9,410 nucleotides of DNA from Sulfurihydrogenibium yellowstonense SS-5 (GCF_000173615.1 NZ_ABZS01000051.1:1-9410); one strand, 5' to 3'; positions 1-6,463 are shown, counted from the first letter of the stretch. Numbers and translations: made by a program. Notes: generated by a model from the letters alone, not told the origin.

Positions 1-633
1 TCATTATCTATTGGACTTATTGGAGTTTTTCTTTCATTTTTAATAGGTGCGATAGTGGGCGGAATTGCTGGATACTTTGGCGGAAGAGTTGACAATATTC
101 TGATGAGAATCTCAGAAATTGTAATGTCATTTCCAGGCTTTTATCTTATGCTGACATTAAGGGCTGTATTTCCAATCACATTGTCTTCTGTTGAGGTTTT
201 TCTTTTGATAGTTGTTATACTTTCTTTTATTGGCTGGGCTGGACTTGCAAGGGTCATTAGAGGAATGGTTTTATCTATTAGAGAGCAGGATTTTGTCTTA
301 GCAGCAAAAAGCTATGGTGCTTCATCTTTTAGAATTATAATAAAACATATTTTGCCAAATACTTACTCATATCTTTTGATTGCTGCAACCTTAGCTATTC
401 CGGGTTATATTCTTGGAGAGAGTGCGCTGAGCTTGCTTGGTCTTGGAATTCAGGAGCCTTATGCAAGTTGGGGAAATATGCTTGCATCAGCAAGAAGCAT
501 AACTGCCATATCTCAGTATCCATGGATACTTGCCCCTGGGGTTGCTATATTTCTAACAGTACTTGCTTTTAATCTTTTAGGTGATGCTTTAAGAGATGCT
601 TTAGACCCAAAATTAAAAAGATTGATTAAGTAG
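1..633 (+). CDS. Peptide/nickel ABC transporter permease, DppC/OppC family (5' truncated by window edge)
   Basis: Inner-membrane permease of a dipeptide/oligopeptide (or nickel) ABC importer, which would pair with a DppB-type permease, two ATPases and a periplasmic binding protein. The reading frame is open from base 1, giving 210 visible residues, so the true start lies upstream; the GTG at 55 is an internal Val codon, not a start. Family hallmarks are a Gly-rich first loop ending AGYFGGRVDN, the cytoplasmic EAA loop (visible residues about 101-120, with EQDFVLAAKSYGAS then HILPN) that docks on the ATPase, the LGESALSLLGLG and EPYASWGNML blocks, and the C-terminal NLLGDALRDALDPKL signature. 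Several hydrophobic segments fit membrane helices. The Dpp, Opp and Nik subtypes cannot be told apart from this subunit. No ATPase gene follows it here; the next stretch is repeat-rich and non-coding. Confidence 0.93.
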   Translation, partial: SLSIGLIGVFLSFLIGAIVGGIAGYFGGRVDNILMRISEIVMSFPGFYLMLTLRAVFPITLSSVEVFLLIVVILSFIGWAGLARVIRGMVLSIREQDFVLAAKSYGASSFRIIIKHILPNTYSYLLIAATLAIPGYILGESALSLLGLGIQEPYASWGNMLASARSITAISQYPWILAPGVAIFLTVLAFNLLGDALRDALDPKLKRLIK

Positions 634-662
634 ATAAAGGAGATGATTAAAAGAAGTAATCC

Positions 663-714
663 ATCTGACTAAAGTCTTCAAACTTGACCGGCAAAAGTAA
701 AATTATATCCACAC
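663..714 (+). repeat. Dispersed repeat remnant, right-arm type with tail
   Basis: Bases 670-714 align with 6761-6804 at about three quarters identity with one gap. Shared blocks include TAAAGTCnTCAA, TTGAC/TGAC, AGTAAA and TTATATnCACA. The first part corresponds to the right-arm motif of the family (TCCTTCGG...TCAGGATGAC). The similarity continues beyond the arm into the following tail, so this looks like a true duplicate copy rather than a chance motif. Confidence 0.65.
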
Positions 715-761
715 ATTCATTAAGGCTGTTCTAAAAAAGTTTTAACAAAGAGGTTATTGCC

Positions 762-808
762 GTCATTTCTGCAGCCGGCGTAGAATGTCTTTTTACTTCT
801 ATTACTTC
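762..808 (+). repeat. Dispersed repeat remnant, left-arm type
   Basis: Bases 762-790 (GTCATTTCTGCAGCCGGCG, then TAGAATGTCT) match the left arm at 6561-6587 (GTCATTCTGCAGCCGCCG, then AAGAATCTC) with only a few substitutions and single-base insertions. The following stretch, TGTCTTTTTACTTCTATT, resembles the sequence after the left arm at 6671 (TGTCCTTTTACTTCCTAATT). Arm and spacer are therefore both related to a copy in the other intergenic region. Confidence 0.68.
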
Positions 809-823
809 AAAAAGACATTAAAA

Positions 824-894
824 GAGAAGATCTTTCACTTCGCTGCTGCTTGCAAAAATCCATATCGTTATTCTGAGGACTTTATTCCGAAGGA
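824..894. repeat. Dispersed repeat remnant: right-arm-like segment followed by an inverted copy
   Basis: GATCTTTCACTTCGCT (829-844) matches GATCCTTCACTTCCTT in the right arm at 6523-6538 with a few differences. It is followed by a left-arm-like segment, GTTATTCTGAGG..., at 867-894. Within it, GAGGACTTTATTCCGAA (875-891) is the exact reverse complement of 6754-6770, so this copy carries the same interior sequence in the opposite orientation. Confidence 0.65.
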
Positions 895-978
895 ACTTAT
901 TTTTAAATTTTATAAAAATCACTAATTTCTCGCCAAGGCATTTTGATAATTAATATAAGCTAAAAAAATATTAACTTC

Positions 979-2520
979 TCATCTTTCACTTCTTGCCTTA
1001 TAAAACTCTAACAATCCTAAAGCCAAGCCAAACAAAACAATATATCCAATTAAAATAAAAATCCTATTTTGATTGAAAAAAGACCTGCCATCTGTAAGAT
1101 AAACGTAATCAGTAAGCACACCTTCAGTGTTTAGGTTTAATTTACTTTTTATCTTTCCAACAGGGTTTATTACTGCACTAATACCGGTGTTAGCAGCTCT
1201 AATAAGATAAACATTATTTTCAATAGCCCTAATTCTTGCCATTTCAAAATGCTGGTAAGGGGCAGAAGTTTTTCCAAACCATCCGTCATTTGTAATATTT
1301 ACAATTACATTCCCACCTTTATTTACAAAACTTGAAACATAATTAGGAAAAATAGACTCAAAGCAAATGAGAGATACTATCTTCATTAGTTTTTTATAAT
1401 TCTTTTGAAAAGCAAGCAATTTTTGACCCTCACCCGGAGAAAAATCAATTCCTTTCATATACTCAAAAATCTCTTCGAGAAATTCAAATTTGATTGGTGA
1501 ATATTCAGCAAAGGGTACTATCTTTACTTTTGAATAATAATCTACATACTTTCCGTTTTCATCTACTAAGAATAATGAATTGTAAACTTTTTCTATCTCT
1601 AAGTTTTTATTAAGAATCACGTTATCAAAACCAGAAAGAAATGGAATCCTAATTTTTTCAAACTCTTTAAAAAAATACTCTTTTTTATCGTTGTCAATGA
1701 ATGGAAAGAAGGGTAATGCTGATTCTGGAAGAATGATTAAATCCGGGTTATCTTTTTTTGCTTTTTCAAATAAGGATATATATTTATTTAAAACGATCAT
1801 GTCATTTTCTGTATTTCTCTCGATCTTTAGCGTCTCGTCTATATTACCTTGCAAGATTGATACTTTATAAGACTCTCCTTTGTCAGTATAGCTTTCAATC
1901 TTACTTTGTCCCCAGAGGAATATCGAAGTGAATAATGCTATATTTAGCAAATTTAATATGATCCATCTAAAATGTTGATTTGAAAACATCATGTAGAAAG
2001 AAACAGAAAAATACAATACTAAAAAAGAAAGTCCATAGATGCTAAAAAGTGACGATATTTGTGCAATTTGATTTATGTATGAAAGCATGTATCCGTTTAA
2101 ATTCCAAGGAAAGCCTGTAAATGGAAAATACTCCCGGACTACTTCTAAAAGTACTATTAGAAATGGTGATATAAAAAAGCCTTTGTAATTGTATCTTTTG
2201 TAAAACAGTTTTAACAAGATAGAAAAAAGAACGAAAGCATATAAGCTGTAAGCAGTGATAAATAATAAGAACAGTCCGGAAGAAAGGTATAAATTAATCT
2301 TTCCGTAATAATGAATGGCGTATATTATCCAGTAAAAAGAAATTGCAGAAAAAATAAGTCCTGCGATAAACGAGTATAGAATTAGTCTTTTGGTATCATT
2401 TTTTTCTATCAAATAAAACAAAAGTCCATAACCAACCAAAAAAGCAAACGGAATATAATAATTTGGCAAGGATATTGCTAAAGTTAAACCAGATATGACT
2501 GATAAAACAATATAAAGCAT
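979..2520 (-). CDS. lnt: Apolipoprotein N-acyltransferase
   Basis: Lnt is an inner-membrane enzyme that transfers an acyl chain from phospholipid to the N-terminal cysteine of diacylglyceryl-modified lipoproteins, the last step of lipoprotein maturation before Lol sorting. The 513-residue length is normal. Residues 1 to about 205 are a polytopic membrane domain containing the conserved FTGFPWNLNGY block (134-144). Residues about 217-475 form the nitrilase-like catalytic domain with the expected triad: Glu266 in LPESALP, Lys331 in YYSKVKIVPFAEYSP and Cys386 in LICFES. The conserved TNDGWFG (410-416) and RAANTGIS (441-448) blocks follow, then a final membrane helix (about 487-505) and a basic tail. 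The gene begins 3 nt after the iclR stop with no strong ribosome site of its own, so translation is probably coupled to iclR. lnt implies an outer-membrane-bearing cell. Confidence 0.97.
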   Translation of the reverse strand: MLYIVLSVISGLTLAISLPNYYIPFAFLVGYGLLFYLIEKNDTKRLILYSFIAGLIFSAISFYWIIYAIHYYGKINLYLSSGLFLLFITAYSLYAFVLFSILLKLFYKRYNYKGFFISPFLIVLLEVVREYFPFTGFPWNLNGYMLSYINQIAQISSLFSIYGLSFLVLYFSVSFYMMFSNQHFRWIILNLLNIALFTSIFLWGQSKIESYTDKGESYKVSILQGNIDETLKIERNTENDMIVLNKYISLFEKAKKDNPDLIILPESALPFFPFIDNDKKEYFFKEFEKIRIPFLSGFDNVILNKNLEIEKVYNSLFLVDENGKYVDYYSKVKIVPFAEYSPIKFEFLEEIFEYMKGIDFSPGEGQKLLAFQKNYKKLMKIVSLICFESIFPNYVSSFVNKGGNVIVNITNDGWFGKTSAPYQHFEMARIRAIENNVYLIRAANTGISAVINPVGKIKSKLNLNTEGVLTDYVYLTDGRSFFNQNRIFILIGYIVLFGLALGLLEFYKARSER

Positions 2521-2523
2521 TTT

Positions 2524-3195
2524 TTAAGGCAAATCTATTTTATACAAGCTTGTTATTTCTTTTGCTGTTTGCAGCAATTCATGTTTAAACAGTCCGTCAT
2601 AATTTGATTTGTTAAGCCTTGAAATCGGTGCAACTATAGAAAGCGCAGCAACCGGATAATCACTTTCATCTCTTATTACTGTGGCTATCTCTGCTACCTC
2701 CGGCTCTAAGCCTTCGAAATCATACTCAAAAATATCACCAAGCTCTTTTTTTGCCCTTAAAATAGCTCTACCCGGTGCAGTTTCAATAGCAGGATATCTT
2801 TTAGCAATTCTTGAATTAACTAAAACAGATGATTTACTATCCTTAGAGTAAAAATAGACAATATCATTTTGATGCATCAATGACAAGTAAACTGTTTCAT
2901 TTGTTTTATTTCTTAGTTGTTTAACAAACTGTTTTGCTTGGTTTAAAATTGTTAAATTTTTTATAAATGAATATTCTAAAAGTAAAGTTTTTACTCCAAG
3001 TCTGTAATGTCCTGTTTCTGGGTCTTGCTCTATTAAACCTTTTACTTCTAAAGTTGCAAGGAGTCTAAAAACGTTATTTTTATTTAATCCAAGAATATTA
3101 CTCAGTTCAGTAACGCCTAAATTGTCTTTTTCCTTCAAAGCTTCTAATAAATCTAAAGCTTTTTCAATAGATTTCTTCGCACCCTTTTTCTGCAT
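2524..3195 (-). CDS. IclR-family transcriptional regulator with shortened effector domain
   Basis: DNA-binding regulator, cytoplasmic. Residues about 7-65 are the winged helix-turn-helix (LGVTELSNILGLNKNNVFRLL, then the wing GLIEQDPETGHYRLG), typical of IclR proteins. Residues about 80-220 correspond to the GAF-like effector-binding domain, recognisable from TVYLSLMHQNDIVYFY, ETAPGRAILRA (138-148) and PVAALSIVAPISRL (181-194). The protein is 223 residues, against roughly 250 or more in typical members. The loss appears internal: between ILRA and the EGLEPEVAEI segment (161-170) the usual helix and the GYAxDxEE region are largely missing. The ATG is preceded by GGAGAAAG and an extended -10 element. 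The gene is divergent from flgN and only 3 nt upstream of lnt. The ligand and targets are not evident; autoregulation is plausible given the palindrome at 3221-3237. Confidence 0.9.
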   Translation of the reverse strand: MQKKGAKKSIEKALDLLEALKEKDNLGVTELSNILGLNKNNVFRLLATLEVKGLIEQDPETGHYRLGVKTLLLEYSFIKNLTILNQAKQFVKQLRNKTNETVYLSLMHQNDIVYFYSKDSKSSVLVNSRIAKRYPAIETAPGRAILRAKKELGDIFEYDFEGLEPEVAEIATVIRDESDYPVAALSIVAPISRLNKSNYDGLFKHELLQTAKEITSLYKIDLP

Positions 3196-3220
3196 TCTGT
3201 TATCTTTCTCCGTTTCTTAT

Positions 3221-3237
3221 GTTAGAATGATTATAAC
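3221..3237. promoter_or_regulatory. Candidate operator: 17-bp imperfect palindrome between iclR and flgN
   Basis: GTTAGAATGATTATAAC is an inverted repeat centred on G3229, with seven of eight arm positions complementary. Its core AATgATT matches the AATNATT core I recall for the E. coli IclR operator. It overlaps the iclR -10 element and would also cover a possible + strand -10 (TATAAC, 3232-3237) for flgN, so a bound regulator could affect both directions. That role is inferred from position and symmetry only. Confidence 0.45.
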
Positions 3238-3238
3238 A
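3230..3238 (-). promoter_or_regulatory. Extended -10 promoter of iclR-lnt
   Basis: On the - strand the sequence reads TGTTATAAT, a perfect extended -10 (TGnTATAAT). No good -35 is seen at 16-18 bp spacing, which extended -10 promoters can tolerate. The predicted start of transcription is near 3223, giving a leader of about 28 nt to the iclR ATG at 3195. Confidence 0.55.
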
Positions 3239-3268
3239 CAATTTGATTTTATTATACAGGTGCCAAAA

Positions 3269-3634
3269 ATGGATAAAATAGAAAAAATCTTAGAAAATTT
3301 AATAAACTTGCTTGAAAAAGAAAATAAGCTTTTAATAAACGCTATCAATGATGACAAAGCACCTGAAGAAATAATGAAAATCGTTGAAGAAAAGCAGTCT
3401 TTACTATCAGAGCTTGCGAATTTTGAAGTAAAAGATTTTGAAAATCTATCCCCAACATTAAAAGAAAAAATAAATAAAATTAAAGAACTTACAGCTATCA
3501 ATCAAACAATAGCATCTTCCAATTTAAATTTAATAGAAGAAATTTTTCAAGCTGTTTTTCAATCTGCTACTACATACTCATTAGAAGGCGAATCAAAAAA
3601 ATCTTCAGGTGTTTTGTTAAATAAGAAAATTTAA
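3269..3634 (+). CDS. flgN: FlgN-like flagellar export chaperone
   Basis: Probable cytoplasmic chaperone for hook-filament junction proteins (FlgK/FlgL) before export through the flagellar type III apparatus. The 121-residue product is almost entirely amphipathic helix. The N-terminal pattern LENLINLLEKENKLL (8-22), the EEKQSLLSEL block (40-49) and the C-terminal TYSLEGES...GVLLNKK (102-120) match the layout of FlgN proteins, including a Gly-containing turn before a final short conserved tail. The start at 3269 is chosen because AGGTG (3258-3262) lies 6 nt upstream and the helical domain begins there. Extending the frame upstream would run into antisense of iclR. No other flagellar gene is in the window, and the neighbours downstream are unrelated. 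FlgN sequences diverge strongly, so another small coiled-coil protein is possible. Confidence 0.68.
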   Translation: MDKIEKILENLINLLEKENKLLINAINDDKAPEEIMKIVEEKQSLLSELANFEVKDFENLSPTLKEKINKIKELTAINQTIASSNLNLIEEIFQAVFQSATTYSLEGESKKSSGVLLNKKI

Positions 3635-3651
3635 AAATTAAGGAATAAATG

Positions 3652-3656
3652 GGAGG
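3652..3656 (+). promoter_or_regulatory. Strong ribosome binding site of the MDR dehydrogenase
   Basis: GGAGG lies 6 nt before the ATG at 3663, within the 28-nt gap after flgN. It fixes the start codon and is the best Shine-Dalgarno match in the window. Confidence 0.75.
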
Positions 3657-3662
3657 AATTAA

Positions 3663-4688
3663 ATGAAAGCTGCTTACTATGACAAATTGGAAGGATATAA
3701 AGCAATCAAAATTGGAGATTTTCCTATACCGGAGATAAACGATGATGAAGTTTTAGTCAATATAAAAGCGTTTTCTTTAAATCATCTAGATGTTTGGGTT
3801 ATGGAAGGTAAATATCCTATGCCTATTCCTTTGCCGCATATATTTGCATCTGATGGTGCGGGTATAGTGGCAAGGGTTGGTAAAAATATTAAGAATGTAA
3901 AAGAAGGTGATAGAGTTGTTATTTTCTCCGGTCTTTCTTGTGGATACTGTGAAAAATGTTTATCCGGAAGAGACAATGAATGTAATCAGTTTAGACCTTT
4001 AGGAGTATTGGAAGATGGTGTTTCTGCCGAGTATGTAAAAGTTCCGGCTGTAAATGTTTTTAAAATTCCGGACGATTTGTCTTTTGAAGAAGCTTCATGC
4101 TTACCAATTACATACATTACGATGTGGCATTCTTTAATCACAAGAGCAAAAATAAAAGCCGGTGACATAGTCTTAATTCATGGTGGGGCAAGTGGTGTAG
4201 GAACGGCTGGAATACAGCTTGCAAAATTATTTGGTGCTACTGTTATCACAACCGTCGGCGATGATTGGAAGGTAGAAAAATGCAAAAATCTTGGTGCTGA
4301 TTATGTGATTAACTATAAAAATGAAGATTTTGTAGAAAAGGTTAAAGAAATTACAAGTAACAATCTTTGTGATGTAGTCATAGACCATATAGGAGCTGAA
4401 ACATTTAATAAGTCTCTATCCTGTGCTAAAAAAGGCGGAAATGTTATAACCTTTGGTTCAACAACAGGAGCTGAAGTCAACATAAATTTAAGATACGTAT
4501 TTGGAAAAAATCTAACCATACACGGTGTATACATGGGAACAAAGGGCGAGTTCTCACAGGTTTTAAAGCTCACTCCAAATAAAATCAGACCGGTCATAGA
4601 TTCTGTATTCGAATTAGAAGATGTTCAAAAAGCTTATGAAAAATTACTAAGCAGACAGTTTTTTGGAAAGATTGTAGTTAAGATATGA
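3663..4688 (+). CDS. Zinc-binding dehydrogenase, MDR superfamily (alcohol dehydrogenase/quinone oxidoreductase-like)
   Basis: Cytoplasmic NAD(P)H-dependent oxidoreductase of the medium-chain dehydrogenase/reductase superfamily; the substrate is unknown. The 341-residue length is typical. The N-terminal GroES-like domain (1 to about 130) contains a four-cysteine structural zinc lobe, Cys93, Cys96, Cys99 and Cys107. The Rossmann domain (about 140-300) has HGGASGVGTAGIQLAKLFGA starting at residue 173. Of the usual catalytic zinc ligands, His59 is present in PHIFASDGAG, the Glu after it is Asp64, and the usual first Cys is absent (SLNHLDVW at 38-45). Catalytic zinc binding is therefore doubtful, and a quinone- or enal-reductase-like activity is as likely as alcohol oxidation. 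The gene follows flgN by 28 nt and its stop overlaps the next start by 4 nt (ATGA), so it is translated with the metal transporter genes. Confidence 0.9.
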   Translation: MKAAYYDKLEGYKAIKIGDFPIPEINDDEVLVNIKAFSLNHLDVWVMEGKYPMPIPLPHIFASDGAGIVARVGKNIKNVKEGDRVVIFSGLSCGYCEKCLSGRDNECNQFRPLGVLEDGVSAEYVKVPAVNVFKIPDDLSFEEASCLPITYITMWHSLITRAKIKAGDIVLIHGGASGVGTAGIQLAKLFGATVITTVGDDWKVEKCKNLGADYVINYKNEDFVEKVKEITSNNLCDVVIDHIGAETFNKSLSCAKKGGNVITFGSTTGAEVNINLRYVFGKNLTIHGVYMGTKGEFSQVLKLTPNKIRPVIDSVFELEDVQKAYEKLLSRQFFGKIVVKI

Positions 4689-5464
4689 GCTTTATAGAGA
4701 TTAAAAACCTTACTGTAAAAATAGAAGATAGCGTCATTCTTGAAGATATTAACATTGAAGTAAACCAAGGAGAGATTGTTTCTATAGTTGGACCAAACGG
4801 TGGTGGAAAAACTACATTAATCAAAGTCCTACTTGGATTATTAAAGCCAACTTCTGGAATAGTTTTAATAGATGGTAAAGACCCATACTATGCAATAAAA
4901 AATCATATGATTGGATATGTGCCACAAAAAAGTAAACAAGAATTAGATTTTCCTGTTGGTGCTTTGGATGTTGTTTTGTTTGGTTTAATTGGTAAGAATC
5001 TATCAAAAAAGGAGAAATTAGATTTAGCTTTAAGATACATTGAATACGTTGGCATGAAAGGGTTTGAAAATAAAATTTTTGGGCGGTTGTCCGGCGGTCA
5101 ACAGCAGAGAATCATGATAGCTCGGGCGTTAGTATCAGACCCAAAAATTTTGATACTTGATGAACCGTCCACAGGAGTTGATGTGGTGGCTCAAGAAAGT
5201 TTTTATGAATTTATAAAACGTTTAAACCAAGAAAAAAAGATAACCATCATAATGGTAAGCCATGATATAGGCGCGGTTGTAAGCTTTTCACATAAAATAG
5301 CCGGCTTAAATAAAAGACTTCACTACTTTGGTCCTGCTAAAGACTTTTTAACAAAAGAAAACCTGCAAAAACTATATTCAGCAGATGTTAGTCTGCTAAT
5401 TCATTCTGATGAATGTTTGACCTGTCAGCATTTTAATCCTATGATGTTGGAGATACGGCATTGA
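4685..5464 (+). CDS. Metal ABC transporter ATPase, ZnuC/MntB-like
   Basis: ATP-hydrolysing subunit of a zinc, manganese or iron importer, on the cytoplasmic face of the inner membrane. The 259 residues carry all ABC motifs: Walker A GPNGGGKT (36-43), Q-loop Gln81 in GYVPQ, signature LSGGQQQR (135-142), Walker B ILILDEP (155-161) with catalytic Glu160, and switch His193 in VSHD. The Q-loop context (VPQKSKQELDFPVGALDVV) and SSHDI-type VSHDIGAVVSFSHKI region resemble ZnuC-type proteins. The C-terminal tail has His240, Cys244, Cys247 and His249 (IHSDECLTCQH), a possible metal site outside the ATPase core. It overlaps the dehydrogenase stop by ATGA and the permease start by TTGA. Zinc versus manganese specificity cannot be decided from sequence. 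Confidence 0.94.
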   Translation: MSFIEIKNLTVKIEDSVILEDINIEVNQGEIVSIVGPNGGGKTTLIKVLLGLLKPTSGIVLIDGKDPYYAIKNHMIGYVPQKSKQELDFPVGALDVVLFGLIGKNLSKKEKLDLALRYIEYVGMKGFENKIFGRLSGGQQQRIMIARALVSDPKILILDEPSTGVDVVAQESFYEFIKRLNQEKKITIIMVSHDIGAVVSFSHKIAGLNKRLHYFGPAKDFLTKENLQKLYSADVSLLIHSDECLTCQHFNPMMLEIRH

Positions 5465-6267
5465 GTTTTTTAGATATTTTCACAGTTCCATTTATGCTTA
5501 ATGCGTTTATTGGTGGTCTACTGGTAAGTGTTTTACTTTCTGTTTTGTCATTTTTTATCTATGTTAAAAAATGGTCTTTTATAAATGTTGGGATTTCTCA
5601 TGCTGCATTTGGTGGGCTTGCAATTGGCTTTTTTGCCGGAATCAATCCAACATTAACAGGCAGTATTTTTGCTGTTTTGGTTGGTATGCTAATAGGATAC
5701 ATTAGCAAAAAAGGAAAGATTCATGAAGATTTGACAATAGGAATTTTACTTTCTTTTTCAATGGCTTTTGGTGTAGTTTTAATCTCCTTTTCTAATAATT
5801 ATAATTCTGATTTATTTGCGTTCTTGTTTGGAAATATTTTAACAATCACAAAAGAAGATTTAATTTACATTTTTATCTTTACAGTTTTTACCATTGGATT
5901 TTTATTTAAATACTTTGACGAAATTCTTTACTGCTGCTTTGATGAAGACCTTGCTTATATTGGCGCAGTTAATACAAACTATTTATACTACAGCGTAATA
6001 ACGTTGATAGCAATAGCAACTGTTTTATCTATAAAGCTTGTAGGGTCTATTTTATCAGCTGCGATGATAATATTGCCTGCGGCTGTCTCTGCTCAACTTG
6101 CATGGCATTATAAAAAGATTATTACTCTTTCTATTATATTTAGCCTAATAATTGTAAGTGCCGGAATAATTCTTTCATTTTATTTTAACCTTCCATCTGG
6201 CTCAACGATAGTTATTCTGTACTCTATCGTGTTTTTTGTAATAGTGTTAGGGAAAAAGCTATTATGA
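5461..6267 (+). CDS. Metal ABC transporter permease, ZnuB/MntC (ABC-3) family
   Basis: Polytopic inner-membrane channel subunit of the zinc/manganese-type importer, acting as a dimer with the ATPase encoded just upstream. The 268 residues form about eight hydrophobic segments. ABC-3 family blocks are GISHAAFGG (44-52), FGNIL (123-127), the cytoplasmic coupling region FDEDLAYIGAV (160-170), VGSILSAAMIILPAA (194-208) and LPSGSTIV (244-251). The start is a TTG at 5461 overlapping the ATPase stop by 4 nt; GGAG at 5449-5452 gives a spacing of 8 nt, and the sequence after TTG has the usual N-terminal length for the family. A substrate-binding protein gene is not present on either side, and the operon ends here in repeat-rich DNA. 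Confidence 0.94.
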   Translation: MSFLDIFTVPFMLNAFIGGLLVSVLLSVLSFFIYVKKWSFINVGISHAAFGGLAIGFFAGINPTLTGSIFAVLVGMLIGYISKKGKIHEDLTIGILLSFSMAFGVVLISFSNNYNSDLFAFLFGNILTITKEDLIYIFIFTVFTIGFLFKYFDEILYCCFDEDLAYIGAVNTNYLYYSVITLIAIATVLSIKLVGSILSAAMIILPAAVSAQLAWHYKKIITLSIIFSLIIVSAGIILSFYFNLPSGSTIVILYSIVFFVIVLGKKLL

Positions 6268-6331
6268 ATTATAAGCACAGTGAGGTATTCCAAATTTTAA
6301 CTAAGTCCTATAATTAATTAGCTTTTTAATC

Positions 6332-6446
6332 GTCATTCTGTAGATGGTGAAGAATCTCTGTCTATTGCCTCTCACTTATTCACCTACTCACTTTCTTGCG
6401 TTCTTATAAAGGAGGAGATCCTTCGGACTAAAGTCCTCAGGATTAC
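6332..6446. repeat. Dispersed inverted-repeat element, copy A
   Basis: The left arm 6332-6358 (GTCATTCTGTAGATGG, then TGAAGAATCTC) and right arm 6415-6446 (GAGATCCTTCGG ... TCAGGATTAC) are imperfect inverted repeats separated by 56 nt. Inside the right arm is a smaller hairpin: ATCCT (6418-6422) with AGGAT (6439-6443), then GGAC (6425-6428) with GTCC (6433-6436) around a TAAA loop. Confidence 0.7.
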
Positions 6447-6463
6447 AAAGAGCCACCAATGGT

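Larger units (their letters stand above)
634..978. other. Gene-free intergenic region with degraded dispersed repeats
   Basis: This stretch lies between two convergent genes, the + strand permease and the - strand lnt. No ORF of believable length or composition is present on either strand. It contains at least three segments similar to the repeat family at 6332-6804, listed separately. An AAAGGAG motif at 637-642 sits just after the permease stop, but only a 9-codon ORF (643-672) follows. An A/T-only inverted repeat (899-905 with 913-919, 7-bp arms) is too weak to call a terminator, so no clear terminator is seen for either converging gene. Confidence 0.7.

Noticed and set aside
899..919. Inverted repeat ATTTTTA...TAAAAAT downstream of lnt
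   Set aside because: Seven A/T pairs around a 7-nt A/T loop are expected by chance in this composition, and no U-tract is suitably placed.
3122..3268. N-terminal extension of the FlgN-like frame to an ATG at 3122
   Set aside because: These 49 codons are antisense to the 5' end of iclR and to its promoter. A ribosome site and the conserved helical domain support the ATG at 3269.
3217..3501. 94-residue - strand frame opposite the FlgN-like gene
   Set aside because: It is a low-complexity Ser/Phe/Ile-rich antisense translation of an A-rich helical gene, with no recognisable domain or ribosome site.
4313..4597. 94-residue - strand frame inside the dehydrogenase gene
   Set aside because: It is an antisense shadow of a well-conserved coding region and has no family resemblance.
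6311..6327. Possible terminator after the metal permease (TAATTAATTA then T5)
   Set aside because: The palindrome is only A/T with no loop-sized spacer and no G/C in the stem, so it would not form a stable terminator hairpin, least of all in a thermophile.
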